This document shows positions 11,864 to 23,163 of a stretch of DNA of 64,000 nucleotides, one piece after another. Every line of letters starts with the position of its first letter. The stretch's first letter is position 1. The stretch lies in contig CM034598.1 in assembly GCA_020091685.1 (NCBI GenBank), positions 17,341,362 through 17,405,361 on the forward strand, read 5' to 3'. Under the pieces are notes generated by a model. It had not been told where the DNA came from. It was given only the letters and a program-made list of their open reading frames with translations, and ran no database searches. Both the position numbers and the translations under genes were made by a program. This stretch comes from Lutjanus erythropterus (taxonomy: Eukaryota > Chordata > Actinopteri > Lutjaniformes > Lutjanidae).

Positions 11864-12472
11864 TCAGCAGCAAGACGTGCGAGAGGTTTTGCGGTTGCCA
11901 TGGAGATCGATAGTACTACTCAGTAGCGCATGGTCAATCTGGTCCTCAGCAGCCAGCACCTCCCTGACAGCCGCCTCGAATGCAGCTGTGACATTAGTGT
12001 CATCCTTAGCACTGGTCTCAAAGTAAGGGCAGCAGCCATTCTCTTCACACCAGGCCCGTGCTTCATCCTCCCCCACCTCTCTCTGCTCCATGTCCACCTT
12101 ATTTCCCAGTACCACAAAAGGGAATCGCTCAGGGTCTTTAACGTCTGAGTAGTACATGAACTCCTTCTTCCAGCAGCCGAGGTTCTGGAAGCTCTGCAGG
12201 TCGTTCACAGCGAATGTGAGCAGGCAGCAGTCGGCGCCTCGGTAGAAGGGCGTGCGCAGAGATTTAAAGCGCTCCTGACCTGCCGTGTCCCAGATCTGAA
12301 GAGTGACCAGGCGCCCATCCACCTCCAAGTCCCGGTTGAGGAACTCCACACCGATGGTGTGAAAGGACTGGGAGTCGAAGCGGTCTGTGACATAGCGGTT
12401 CATTAGGGAGGACTTGCCCACACCACCGTCTCCCAGCAGGATCACCTTCAGCAGCAGGCTCTTCCCGCTCAT
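11864..12472 (-). CDS. rab9b: Rab9B small GTPase
   Basis: Rab9-type GTPase that directs late endosome to trans-Golgi traffic (family knowledge). The 202-aa reading frame is a single exon. All G motifs are intact: GDGGVGKS at residues 14-21, HTIGVEF in switch I, WDTAGQE in switch II, NKVD for guanine specificity, and ETSAK. The C-terminus ends SCC, a double-cysteine prenylation signal. The MSGKSLLLK start at 12472 matches the family N-terminus; an extra ATG lies one codon upstream, and the frame is open further upstream only as leader. An acceptor at about 12553 (tttctag) shows the coding exon carries some 5' UTR. Rab9B rather than Rab9A is favoured by sequence and by the neighbouring convergent plp1, the same pairing as in human. 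Confidence 0.95.
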   Translation of the reverse strand: MSGKSLLLKVILLGDGGVGKSSLMNRYVTDRFDSQSFHTIGVEFLNRDLEVDGRLVTLQIWDTAGQERFKSLRTPFYRGADCCLLTFAVNDLQSFQNLGCWKKEFMYYSDVKDPERFPFVVLGNKVDMEQREVGEDEARAWCEENGCCPYFETSAKDDTNVTAAFEAAVREVLAAEDQIDHALLSSTIDLHGNRKTSRTSCC

Positions 12473-12553
12473 CATGTTTCCTCCCACCCAGCCAGGCCTC
12501 CTCACTGGGTTACAGGCCTCCACACCAGGTGGCAGAACAGGGCCAATTTAACC

Positions 12554-14990
12554 TAGAAATGGGAAGAAGTGCAAAATAGATACTTACTAAGCAATTTAAG
12601 GGAAACACAAGTCACCATTGGGCAATAGGAAATGGAAATACTGACTTCACAGAAAACATTCAACTCCCAAACCAGCCTGAGGGCTTGACTGTGCTGATAA
12701 TCAGAGATTGGGAGTATTTCAATTAAATGTATTTAAAAGGTTCATTTAATCACTTTTGAGTATTTTGTAACTTGTAATTTGCTGGGCATAAAACACAAGA
12801 TGTTATTTATAACAAAATACTTTACGTGCTTATAGCTGTGTATTTGAAATATTTAAAATACATTATCTAATATGTCATTTTGATAAGATAAAGATATGGG
12901 ATCAAAATATAATCTGATATTGCATGCTAAGCAAGCAAGCTTACTGAATGACAGTGATATACAACAGAACAAAAGAGCAATTAGCAAACATGTAACAAAC
13001 ATTCCACAGATAAACAGGTTAACCGGTGACAGGTGACAGGGGCCTCTTTGAAAGGCTCAGTCGTTCACAAGCGAAAAATGGGTGTGAGATTCACCACTTT
13101 GTGAAAAAACGTGTCAGCCAATAGTCCAACAGTTTAAGAGCAACGTTTCTCAACACAAAACTGCAGCATATAAAACTATACATATGCAGCAAGGCTGAAA
13201 ACCAGTATTGAATGCTCATAACCTTTGACCCCTCAGGCAACAAAAGGATACTACATGGGCTTGGGAACCATTGTCAGTAAACAGTTTGTTGCTGTATCTA
13301 CAAAGCCAAAGCCATATATCTACAATATCCAGATACAATGAAGACTTGTCTGGGCCCAAGCTCATCTGAGATGGACTGACACAAACTGGAAAAGTGTGCT
13401 GTGTTTTGATGAGTTCACATATCAAATAGTATGTATGTTGTGTCCTCTGAGCTAAATAGAAAAAGGACCATCCAAATTGTTACCAGGACTAACTTCAAAA
13501 GCCAGCATCTGTGAAGGTATGGGGGTGTGTTAGCATCCATGGCATCATGGGTAAGTGTCACATCTGTGAAGGCACCATACTCCAAAACCATACAGGTTTT
13601 GGAGAAACATATCGAGGCACTGTCTCTTCCAGAGACGTCCCTGCTTATTTGAGTAAGACAAAGCCAAGACACATTCTGCCACAGTGTGGCTTTGTAGTAA
13701 AAGAGTTTAGGTACTAGACTGGCTGGCATCATACTCAGTTCCCAACTGCTTATTGAGTGCTGTTGAAAGAAGAGGTGATGTGTCACAATGGTAAGCATTC
13801 TCCTGTCCCAGCTTTTTTGGAACATGCTGTGGCATCAAATTCAGAATGAATGTATATTTACAAAAGTCAGTCAGGGCTGTGGAATAGTAAATCATCCATC
13901 TCTGCTCACTGTATCTCAGCAATTCTGACACTCAGGTGTGAATACATAACAGGTTGTATGAACTTCTTTTGACAAAATGTTAAATTATTTTTTATCTTAT
14001 CAGTATTTGCCCTGGAAAGCAGATAATTATTGGTTATCGTCTTCAAAGAATCCGTATTGTGCATCCCTTACTATTTTGTATTTTATTTAACTATATTTGA
14101 AAAACAAGTGCTTGCCATTTGTAAGAAGATACTTTGTGTATATTTTCCGCCCATCTTTGGTGATAATTCAGTGCTGATAACAAGGGGAAAAGACAGCTGT
14201 TCTTGCAGGATTTAACCCTAAATTAACCTTTCTGACAAGACATGAAAGCGATCTGACAGATGTGTAATGGTTGACTAGTTTCAGTGACACAATAACAGGG
14301 GTGAAGGACCGTGATGTCTGCAAAGGTCTCTGGCTGAAGTTCTGGGCTTGATGATTACAGCCTTGTTGTTTACTACATGACACAGTAATACAGACTGATC
14401 ATCATCTACACAGGCACTAATGCTTGTACACAGCGTAGGACATAAAAGTTATCCTAAATAAATGGTTCTATGACCTGTAGAAACAGGAGAAATGTTGGAG
14501 TCCTACGCCACAACAACAGGGACGAGTCAGGACCCTTAGCTGAGTCTGGAAACGACCACTGCACTTGCGCAGACCACAAACATGCACCAGCTTGTTATCA
14601 ACTGTAGCTGGAGGCTAAAACTCTGATTAAACTGCAGTCGATGCTCCTGCGAAACTGTTCACGAAGTGTTTCAGAACAGAAGTTAACTGGGAACCGAAAC
14701 AGGTAACAGATTTCTAAAAGAGGAAACCTGAATGCATCTGGCAATGTAACTGTTATGTGTGTGGCGGCTTAGCAAACATTAAAGCCAACGAGCAAGCTAG
14801 CCGGCTAGTGTGAGAGCTTGTTGACATTCCAGCCTGGTCAGGCTAGCCGTTAGCCTCAGAGCATCTGCGACTCAAAACTATTTTAAAAAAACACTGTAAG
14901 CAGCCAAAGTACAAATGGTGCATTGAGGTGATTTATCTATAATTAAATGCACTATACTGTTTACAGAACAAATATGTTATGTCACTCACC
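12554..14990 (-). other. 5' UTR intron of rab9b
   Basis: The intron runs from a donor at about 14990 to an acceptor at about 12553. It holds an AT-rich repeat at 12700-12870 and the transposon remnant at about 13250-13930. No other gene was recognised. Confidence 0.55.
13250..13930 (+). mobile_element. Decayed DNA transposon remnant with transposase-like traces
   Basis: On the + strand, short broken frames recall a transposase (WAQAHLRWTDTNWKSVL near 13350). The tail gtcccagcttttttggaaca (about 13806) is the terminal motif of the same family as the small element at 5.66 kb. Stops and frame changes show it is inactive. The exact superfamily is uncertain. Confidence 0.5.
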
Positions 14991-15090
14991 CTGTTCCTTA
15001 TAGTTTATATTGCGTGCTCTGCCTGCTCCACATCTAACTGAGATTGTCGTGACGTGCGCGTCCACATCCAGGAGCTTCACGTGCACACGG
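14991..15090 (-). promoter_or_regulatory. rab9b 5' UTR exon and promoter
   Basis: A strong minus-strand donor (GAACAGG then GTGAGT, read leftwards at about 14991) ends a non-coding first exon. Just upstream of it are a TGACGT (CRE-type) element at about 15048-15053 and a CACGTG E-box at 15078-15083 in a GC-rich patch. The transcription start is not determined. Confidence 0.45.
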
Positions 15091-16722
15091 CCCTGGCACA
15101 CCAAGGTCCTAAAGCCCTTCATTTTCCTTCGCTTAAGTTATGACAAAGTGTCAGTGTGAGGTGTGTGTGGTTACTGAACGAATGGACCGTGGGCTACTAA
15201 TCACTTTGCAGATGAAATGTATATATTGTGTTTGGGACTATTGGTTGGAGAAGCAAATTAAAGAAGACATTTTAGGTTCTGGGAAATTATGTTTAGCATT
15301 TTTCGCCATTTTTTTTAAATATATTTTACAGATTTATTGATTTATCATAATGACATTATGCCTTAGTTGCAGCCTGCAGTTGCGACATGCTGTCTCTCTC
15401 AGACCACAGTGTTGGTTAACACACTAGTACTAAACAAGGGTTAAAAGATACTAAGGTAGAAACAAAATACTATACAAGATCCAAAAATTTAAAACTTGAC
15501 AAGCTAAGCTCAGGGCCAGGGGAGCATTAATAGGGCACATTAAGGAACAAGGACTGTAATGATAATATCAACTGTAATGAATCATTTTAGTGCAAATAGA
15601 ACAAATAGTGCAATAGGTTGTACAATAATAACAATGCAATAATAGGCTATAACACTCTCACAAGGAATTTTACTTTTGGTGCATTTTACTCCTAATATAT
15701 CTGGACTTAGGTACTCAATTCCTCAAGTAAAATATCAAGCAAAGGGAAATATCTGTCAACTTTGCCTTTAGATAGGATTGACAATAATATAGGTACAAAA
15801 CTGCAAGTACGAGTCACAGATATACAATTAAAATAGTCAAGGATAAAAAAAAAAAAACAGTAAAGATTAAAACCTTATATGCAGTGGGAACCACCTCTTT
15901 TTAGTCATTCAACCTGTAATTTAAAAAAACCGATTATTTAAAATACTAACTTAGTAGGTTAACTTTCTTTCATTTCAAAATGTTATTAGTTGTAGTATTA
16001 TTTGCATTGTTTTTTTTAATCAAATATTGAAAGCAAATGAAGGAATGGATACTGTTTTAAAATATAAGTAGTATAGTAGTATAAATGTACTAGATTGTTG
16101 CTGTGATTATTTTTATATCTGTTATAATTTCTGTACATCCACACCCCCGCCATCAAAACACAAAACAAAACAAAAAAATCCACTTTGTCTAAACTGAACA
16201 CTTAACATCTAGTAGAGCAACTTACCCTCCGGAACTGTAAGCGGCGTGTTGCAGCTCGGGTTGACTTGCGATTCAGCGAAGAAGAACAGCAGAACCGTAG
16301 AAGAAGAATCCGGCTGTTTTTATTCCCAGTGCACCGTTGGCTGCTATCAGACAGCATCCTGCCCTCAAAACCAGTTTGCACAGATAATAACTGGATATTT
16401 TTGTTTTGAAGAATAAAGAAAAACACATCTTCATGTGTTTGCTGCAGTGACAACGGTAGGACACAGTGTAAATGTTTCGATAGTTTGTTGCATGCCTGAA
16501 CTCGCACATAGGACTGAAATGTTAGTCAGCTGCTAATGTTTGTTCAACGAAGTTTGTTACAAAGAGAAATAACTGGATCCGTGACGCTCTGATTTAGGTT
16601 GTGAGCACCAAAACTGGATTAGGAATCAGTAGACAGATGAGACAGCTGATTTGTCCTTTTGTATGGTGACCTACTTGTATCCAAATATCTCTATGTGTTG
16701 TCTGATCTTTCCCACTTTGCAG
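15091..16722. other. Head-to-head spacer between rab9b and fut11
   Basis: Mostly AT-rich, with no gene recognised from 15.1 to 16.2 kb. At about 16221, read on the minus strand, CCGGAGG then GTAAGT is a near-ideal donor; 16222-16330 could therefore be an alternative minus-strand non-coding first exon. The fut11 5' UTR exon must lie in or left of this segment, since its coding exon opens right at an acceptor. Confidence 0.4.
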
Positions 16723-19700
16723 ATGGCAGGGAGGGGCAGGATGGTGTCCTGTGTGTGTCTGGGGCTGTTTGGTGTCCTGTGCTGGGTCTGGGTCTCCTTC
16801 GCCTCCTTTCCAGATGATCAACTTCCCCTGGAGGCCTTGGATGCAGCAGACCGAGGAGCCTTTCAGCCCCAGAGTGCTCTGTCAGAGATGGAGTTCGCCT
16901 CCATCAGTTCATACACAGGACCTGGCAACAGTGACCGCCGCACCAACAAAGAGCTGCCCATTATCCTGTGGTGGAGCGGGGGACTGTTCCCACATTTTCC
17001 CGGTGACACTGAACGCATCGACTGTGCCACATCCTCCTGCCTGGTCACAAGCAACCGCAAGGTACCACAGATATTTAACCTTGGCTCAGACAGAAGGAGG
17101 ATGCATGCATGACATTAATAATAATTATCATCTGAAGTTGTTCTGCCAGTAATCTTGAGTTTGATCTTGAAAGGTGCAGCTGTACAAACGGACAGCATCC
17201 ATCATCTTTTATGGGACAGACTTCAGGGCATATGAGGCACCGCTCCCTCGTCTCCGCCACCAGACTTGGGCACTGTTCCATGAAGAGTCACCCATGAATA
17301 ACTACATCCTCTCCCACGGGCCGGGCATCAGGCTGTTCAACTACACGGCCACGTTCCGCAGGGAGTCAGACTACCCTCTGACCCTGCAGTGGCTGCCCTC
17401 GCTGGACTACCTGCTGACGCCTGTAGCCGTGTCCCTGGAGGAGAAGAACCGGCTGAGGGGGAAAGGCCTGGCTCCTGTCCTCTACATGCAGTCTCACTGC
17501 GATGTCCCATCAGACAGGGATAGATATGTCCAGGAGCTCATGAAGTACATTCAGGTACAGTGCAGATATGTTTTCTCATGGCCATTTTTACTAGGGCTGC
17601 TCAATCCATTGAAATAGTGTCAGAATTGTAGTGTGGCCAAGCGCAATATTCAAATCATAGAAGCTGCAAATGTTCAGTAAAAGAAAGAATTGTGAAAAAA
17701 ACAGCATTATAATGAAGTGCTGTGGTGCTGCAGAGATGCCCTGGCCTACAAAACTTGTTCTCTAGATCTAAGAAAACATGTTTGTTTGGTACAGATCCCA
17801 ACAAATGTCACATCATCATGATTTTAATAGTTAAGTAGTGATCATTTCCACTAATCTTGGATCTCATTGCATGCTTTACGTTGGCACATGCTAGATGAAT
17901 ATGGCTCTTTATTCTTTAGTGCTTGTGCCTGGATGCATAAAGCCAGTTTGGCTAAGATTGCCCTTCAATTTTCATTAAAGAATGCCTTAGGAATAAATGA
18001 GTTGCATAAAATCACCACAAGGACGTCCTTTAGATGTTGTAATTGTTGAAGTGTTTGACCTTAGCTACTTAAGTATCCCCTTTTGTGTTGCTACAAGGTC
18101 CTCAGTGACCATTTTTCTCAGAAGATTTTCAGGGACCCACAGCGGTCCCCTAAACATGAAATAATTAGTGGAACATAAGACAGTGGGTGAATTTACGGTG
18201 ATTGAAGAGGAGGAAAAGACACGTCTTTTGAGACATTGAAAAAGAAAACTAAAAAATGTGCATCTATTGTGGGGGTCTTTACCTGAGAAAGTCTGGGAAC
18301 CCTTTGTCTAGGCTATAGATTTGCCCTTCAGTTTATACTAGCAATTTTGTAGCTCGCCAAACATTGGCGTAACTTTGTCTCACTTTGTGTCTTCTGTTAG
18401 CTATGCTTGTGTGTATTTGTATTGGCAGCTGGGCTAAATTTACTTTGGATTACGTGTTCGCTTGTGTTTTCCATATTTTTTGAGGAGAACAACATTCTCC
18501 TCTTCTGTCCAGTTTGGCTTTCTCTTAGTTTTCTCTGTATTATTAAAGGGACATTTCAACCCCAAATCAAAAATGCATATTTTTCCCCTGGCCTGTTGTG
18601 CTGTTTATCCATTTAGATTGTTTGGTTACTGAGTTTCGGACATATCAGCTGTTGAGATGTCTCTGTTAATCTATAATGGAAACTAAATGGTACTCAAGGA
18701 AAACATTTGAAAAATTCATAACCAGTGTCTCTTTCCAAAAATCATGACCTGATTAATCAAGATAGAAGATTAGAAAGAAAGTAGTTCTGGTAGATTCTAC
18801 TGCTAATATCTCCAAAACCAGACAATTCACACCAAAAGCTGGATAAATAGCACTATTGGACAAAATTTTTTCCAGTTATTATAACTAAGAAGCAATAATT
18901 ACAGTTCCACAATCCACATGCTGTAGCATTGCTGTGAATAAAATTAACATAATTACTTTTGCAGATGTTGGTGGGCACGAAACCTGAAGGAGGAAGTACC
19001 ATTTATTCCAACATTCTTTTTACAAAAAGGGAATGGTATTAAAGTGTGATTTGTTGGTGTATTATTTATTTCAAGCGCATCCTCTGACATTTCGTTCCCG
19101 AGTAGAACACTTTCTTTTCTAAATTGTCTTATTTTGCCTCTGCTCCTGCTCTGTGAAAATGTCAGGACACGTTTCTGCTCGGTGTCGAATACCATTTTCA
19201 GTAGCCTCCTCAATTTTGAACCCTACCATAGCTTTTCATTACAACAAATATCAGTTGGCTCATGTGCACTGAAAGTCTCCAGCCTGGAGTCTTCCTTGTC
19301 TCCACTTGCACAGGTTAGTAAGTCAGAGTCATTCATCTTCACACTTGCAGCTGCAGTCACACCTCTGTAAATGTTCTGTAAATATAAGCCTCAGTGTAAT
19401 GTTTGTGAATCCACATCAGGGATATGAAATGTGTGTGTGAGTTCAATTAGAAATGTCTCATTGGGGTTTTATGAAAAATGCAGATCATTAACTGGCGCTG
19501 GTGTCACATTAATAATCTCCTCCCTAATAATTCCTCAGTGTGCCCTAGTCTTTCTCCTTTCTCACGCATTATTCTCCTCTATGTAGGTGGACTCTTATGG
19601 GAAATGCTTGAACAACAAACCTCTGCCTGAACATCTGGAGGACACTTCCACAGCTACTGGCGAAGAGCAAAACTTTATGAATTTCGTCGCACGCTACAAG

Positions 19701-20529
19701 TTTCACCTGGCACTGGAGAACGGCCTGTGTCCAGATTACATGACAGAGAAGCTGTGGCGGCCTCTCCATCAGGGCTGCGTGCCCGTCTATCGAGGCTCCT
19801 CCGTCGTGGCGGACTGGATGCCCAATGACCACACTGTCATCATCATCGATAACTTCCCCTCGCCGAAAGCTCTCGCTGAATTCCTCAAACATCTTGACAC
19901 GAATGACGATGAATATGCAAAATATTTAGAGTTCAAGAACCCCAAACGCATCACTAACACTCGTTTGCTGGAGGCTCTGGAGACCCGCGAGTGGGGGGTT
20001 AATGACATGAGTAAACCCAACTACCTGAATGGATTTGAATGTTACGTGTGCGACCAGGAGAATGCACGGCTGGCAGCAGAACGAGCCTATAGGAAAGCCC
20101 CGAAGAAGAACCCGCCCCCTCAGCCTAAAATGGCCAACAACTCTCACATGGGGTGTCCCCTGCCCAGCCCGGGGTATGGACACGTCCAAGACCTTCCTAC
20201 AGATGATGGGTGAGCTTGTCTTAAATTATTCACCGTGCCAGGTGTGAAATCCGTCCTCCTCCTGTGCTTTAATGTGAACAACAACATCCCGAGGGGGGGG
20301 GAGAAATCACTCTATTTTAATGGTCTAATTAAAATATTCTCTGTGATGAGCCTAATCTGTTTGTATATCTGTCCGCAGATGGTTGCAAATATGGCCTCAG
20401 GATTACTGGCAGAGTCTGGACCAAGCGGAGGGGCTGGAGTCTCTGATAAGACATAACGAGTCAGACCCTTCGCTGCTCTGGAAGCATATCCAAAACATTG
20501 CTGTGAGCAGAGCCAGAGGAAAACACTGA
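16723..20529 (+). CDS. fut11: Alpha-(1,3)-fucosyltransferase 11
   Basis: Golgi/ER type II glycosyltransferase of family GT10. FUT10 and FUT11 have been reassigned in recent literature as protein O-fucosyltransferases. Exons 16723-17061, 17174-17554, 19587-20209 and 20379-20529 give 497 aa, close to human FUT11 (492). The start ATG lies exactly after an acceptor (ctttgcag). Residues 7-27 form a signal anchor ([19 protein letters not shown]). Family marks include [33 protein letters not shown]-type QSHCDVP, and the donor-binding motif FHLALENG followed by [10 protein letters not shown] and VPVYRGS. A C-terminal CYVCD cysteine pair matches FUT11, as does the tryptophan-rich tail (QDYWQSLDQ). All four junctions keep frame. 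Confidence 0.95.
17555..19586 (+). other. fut11 intron 2 with repeat fragments
   Basis: Two-kilobase intron. About 18100-18310 carries inverted 'gggacccacagcggtcccc' and 'gggggtctttacctgagaaag' segments of a hAT-like remnant. 18542-18865 is a truncated copy of the element annotated at 43.2 kb. The rest shows nothing recognisable. Confidence 0.5.
18542..18865 (+). mobile_element. Truncated copy of the 'cccaaaatcaaaaat' MITE family
   Basis: Begins ttaaagggacatttcaacc followed by ccaaatcaaaaatgcatat, the same left end as at 43191. Internal landmarks (aaatcatgacctg, ctaatatctccaaaacc, caattcacaccaaaa) follow in order. The right terminal repeat is lost. Confidence 0.6.
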
Positions 20530-21245
20530 CACAGGCCCTGAAACAGACAGACGATGGAGCGCGTCCAGGATTACAGGGGTGTCCCATAGTATGCATCCCC
20601 TCTGTTTAAATGAGGGAACGAAGCAGAAATTACTCAAATTTTTGCACCTGAGCCAGAATCCTTTTACCCTTATGAGCAGTTCAGTTTGACTGTAACAGAT
20701 TCTGATATTGTATTCAGCTGACATAATACCTTTGTCCTTTTATTCCAAGTTCAATAATGGGAAAATAATGTTTTAGAGCGCTATATGCTAATATTTTCAA
20801 GCAGTTTTACTACTATAACTGAGGTGCCCTTTCTCCGCCTTGCATTGTTAACATTAACTGCATGCAGTGCAGTTGTTCCACAGAGGCACATTCTCATGGG
20901 AGGCAGGTTTTCATTGGACTGGGGCAGAGCCAAAGACTTGTCCTCTGTACCGAGGGAGCTCTGCCTAACTGTGTGTGAAGACCATCAAGGCGCTAGCCAA
21001 TGAGCTGCATTAGCCTCTTTACAGTTACTCAGCAGGTAGCTGATGGTTATTATTAGCTAAAGTCACATTTGTGTACACAGGTGTTATAAGTGGCTATGCA
21101 AGGAAAATGTTATTTCACTAAGGAGTCCAGAGGAAGGCAAATGTAAAGTTGAGCATGTCTCCCCTGTTGGAAATAACCACTGTATTTGCAAAGTAGTTCT
21201 CAGGAACAGCCCATGTCATGAAACTCTTTAGCAGACACTTTATGA
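20530..21245. other. fut11 3' flank
   Basis: 3' UTR and spacer. No canonical AATAAA was recognised close to the stop (an aataatg lies at about 20754). No gene seen. Confidence 0.45.
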
Positions 21246-22530
21246 CAGTGGTTCTCAACCTTTCTGAGTCACGACCCCTGAAGTTTGTAACTGTTCAATC
21301 ACAGAAAAAATCATAATTTATTCAGGGTAATGTTGTGTTTCCTTGGTAGCTGTTAGCTGCTATAACTTCCATGAAAACACAGGATACGTCGGTTACGTCA
21401 GAGTGAGTGAGTGAGGAAGTGTGCAAATGTGATTAAATACATTACCTATTCCAAGAACGTGATTTCTGCCTGAGTCATATAGGTTAGATTAGATTTTCAT
21501 CTGCAGTGGTGGTTGTTAAACAATGAAGGAAACAGCTCCCATAATCCTATGCTACTTCAGATGTCATTAAATTACATCTTTTGTTTAAATGTAAAAGAGA
21601 CCCCTAGCAGCAAAACATACATGTTGTGCATTTATTCGATCAGTTTTTTTGGTCTATAAAATGTCAGAAAATGGTGAAAAATGCTGATCAGTGTTTCTCT
21701 AAGCCCAAAATGACGTCCTCAACCGCCTTGTTTTGTCCACAGCCCAAAGATATTCTGTTTACTCTCATACAGGACTAAAGAAACCAGGAGATATTCACAA
21801 TTAAGGAGCTGGAATCAGAGAACTTTGATTTTTTTCTTTTAAAAAAAGGGGGTTAGGGTTAATATTCAAACTAATTAATCGATTATTAAAATAGTTGGTG
21901 ATTAATTCAGTAGTTGACAAATAATCAGTTGACAACTAATTGATCATTTAACTAATTGCTGCAGCTCTTGTGGAAATTACCCAGTCTAAAATACAGCCCT
22001 CGTTTCCCATCACGTTTGCTGAACTGTTCAGTTTGTTAAGGAAACAATTCAAATACTCAGTCCTCTGACAGTAACACTACAACCACAGGGAAAGACATAG
22101 TTTATTAAATAGGATTTAAATACTTAATATACAGCCTATGGCTCTAACTCACTGTTTGGACTCAAATACTCATTTTTGGATGTGCAGTTGTTACATAATG
22201 GTCCTCTAAGTTTGATATTTGATGTTAAAATATGTTACTCTGTTACTGTTTTTGTTTGTTCAGAACTCGGTAGTTTATGTTTGTCATTGTCATCTGGTTT
22301 ATAGTTTTAGCAATTAGTGAGGTGGCTGTTACATTCCTGGAGGCCAGCTGTATTTTACATATTTTTGAGAGCTTGTCCCTTACGTTTACTGTCTTCAAGG
22401 AGCTGACGTGGCAGAGAACTGTTCGCTGGCTTTGATTCTGTGTTGTTTGGCGCGATATTTTATTTTATCATCCCTGGTTATTATCTCATGGCCCCCTTGG
22501 AGGTCCCGACCCCCAGGTTGAGAAGCACTG
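21246..22530. mobile_element. hAT-like element with inverted ends and near-matching 8-bp duplication
   Basis: cagtggttctcaacct at 21246-21261 is mirrored by aggttgagaagcactg at 22515-22530. The flanks ctttatga (21238-21245) and ctttacaa (22531-22538) agree at 6 of 8 positions, as expected for an old hAT target duplication. No transposase frame is present. A second repeat family (tataaaatgtcagaaaatgg near 21656, to the gctgcagctctt end near 21957) lies nested inside. Confidence 0.75.
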
Positions 22531-23163
22531 CTTTACAACATGGCCCATAACTGTTTCCTCTTTACATGATGCTAAGTTCATGTTTATGTGCAATATTTTT
22601 TTTTTTAAATCTTGCTTTTTTTGAAACATGTAACTGAGACTCCATGACAGTCCTGTGTATTTTCCAGGACATTGCCTTTGTAACACGATGATTATATAAA
22701 TCATTTTATTTTCTTAACAAAGCATCATACATGTGAACACACTGTTTTCTATCCAGAAGAGCAAAATAACATTTTCTAATAAAGTCATTTTCTTGAATAA
22801 CTAGTGTTGTTAAATCATAATATTGTACCCCACTTTCCAGTATTAGTCTGTTCACAGTTGCTGTACAGACACATCCTTCATAGGTTACTGAGGCAGATAC
22901 AGCTTTCACCACCAGGAAGAAAAAAAAAACACAACACAAGCTTGTGTAACATGTTTGAGAAATTAGAAATTTAACCTAACATAAGAATCAAGTAATCATA
23001 TTGTTCACTCTGTAACATTCCTCTTTGATCACTATAAACCACATCATTCCTGAGTTCAAACCAAGCACAGTCCAAACTTTGTGAAAGGCCACTTCTCACT
23101 TTATATGCAAATGAACATGAGGGAAGGGGATGAGGATAAGAGGCAGCTGAAGAGCTTCAATAA
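22531..23163 (-). other. znf185 3' UTR region
   Basis: Downstream of the znf185 stop on the minus strand. An AATAAA signal occurs at 22710-22705 (minus strand), so the message probably ends near 22690. Confidence 0.5.

Noticed and set aside
12473-12523. Longer N-terminus for rab9b
   Set aside because: The extension has no Rab homology, and MSGKS is the conserved start.
16651-16722. Upstream in-frame start for fut11
   Set aside because: The segment is the polypyrimidine tract and acceptor of an intron; ATG 16723 follows the acceptor and precedes the signal anchor.
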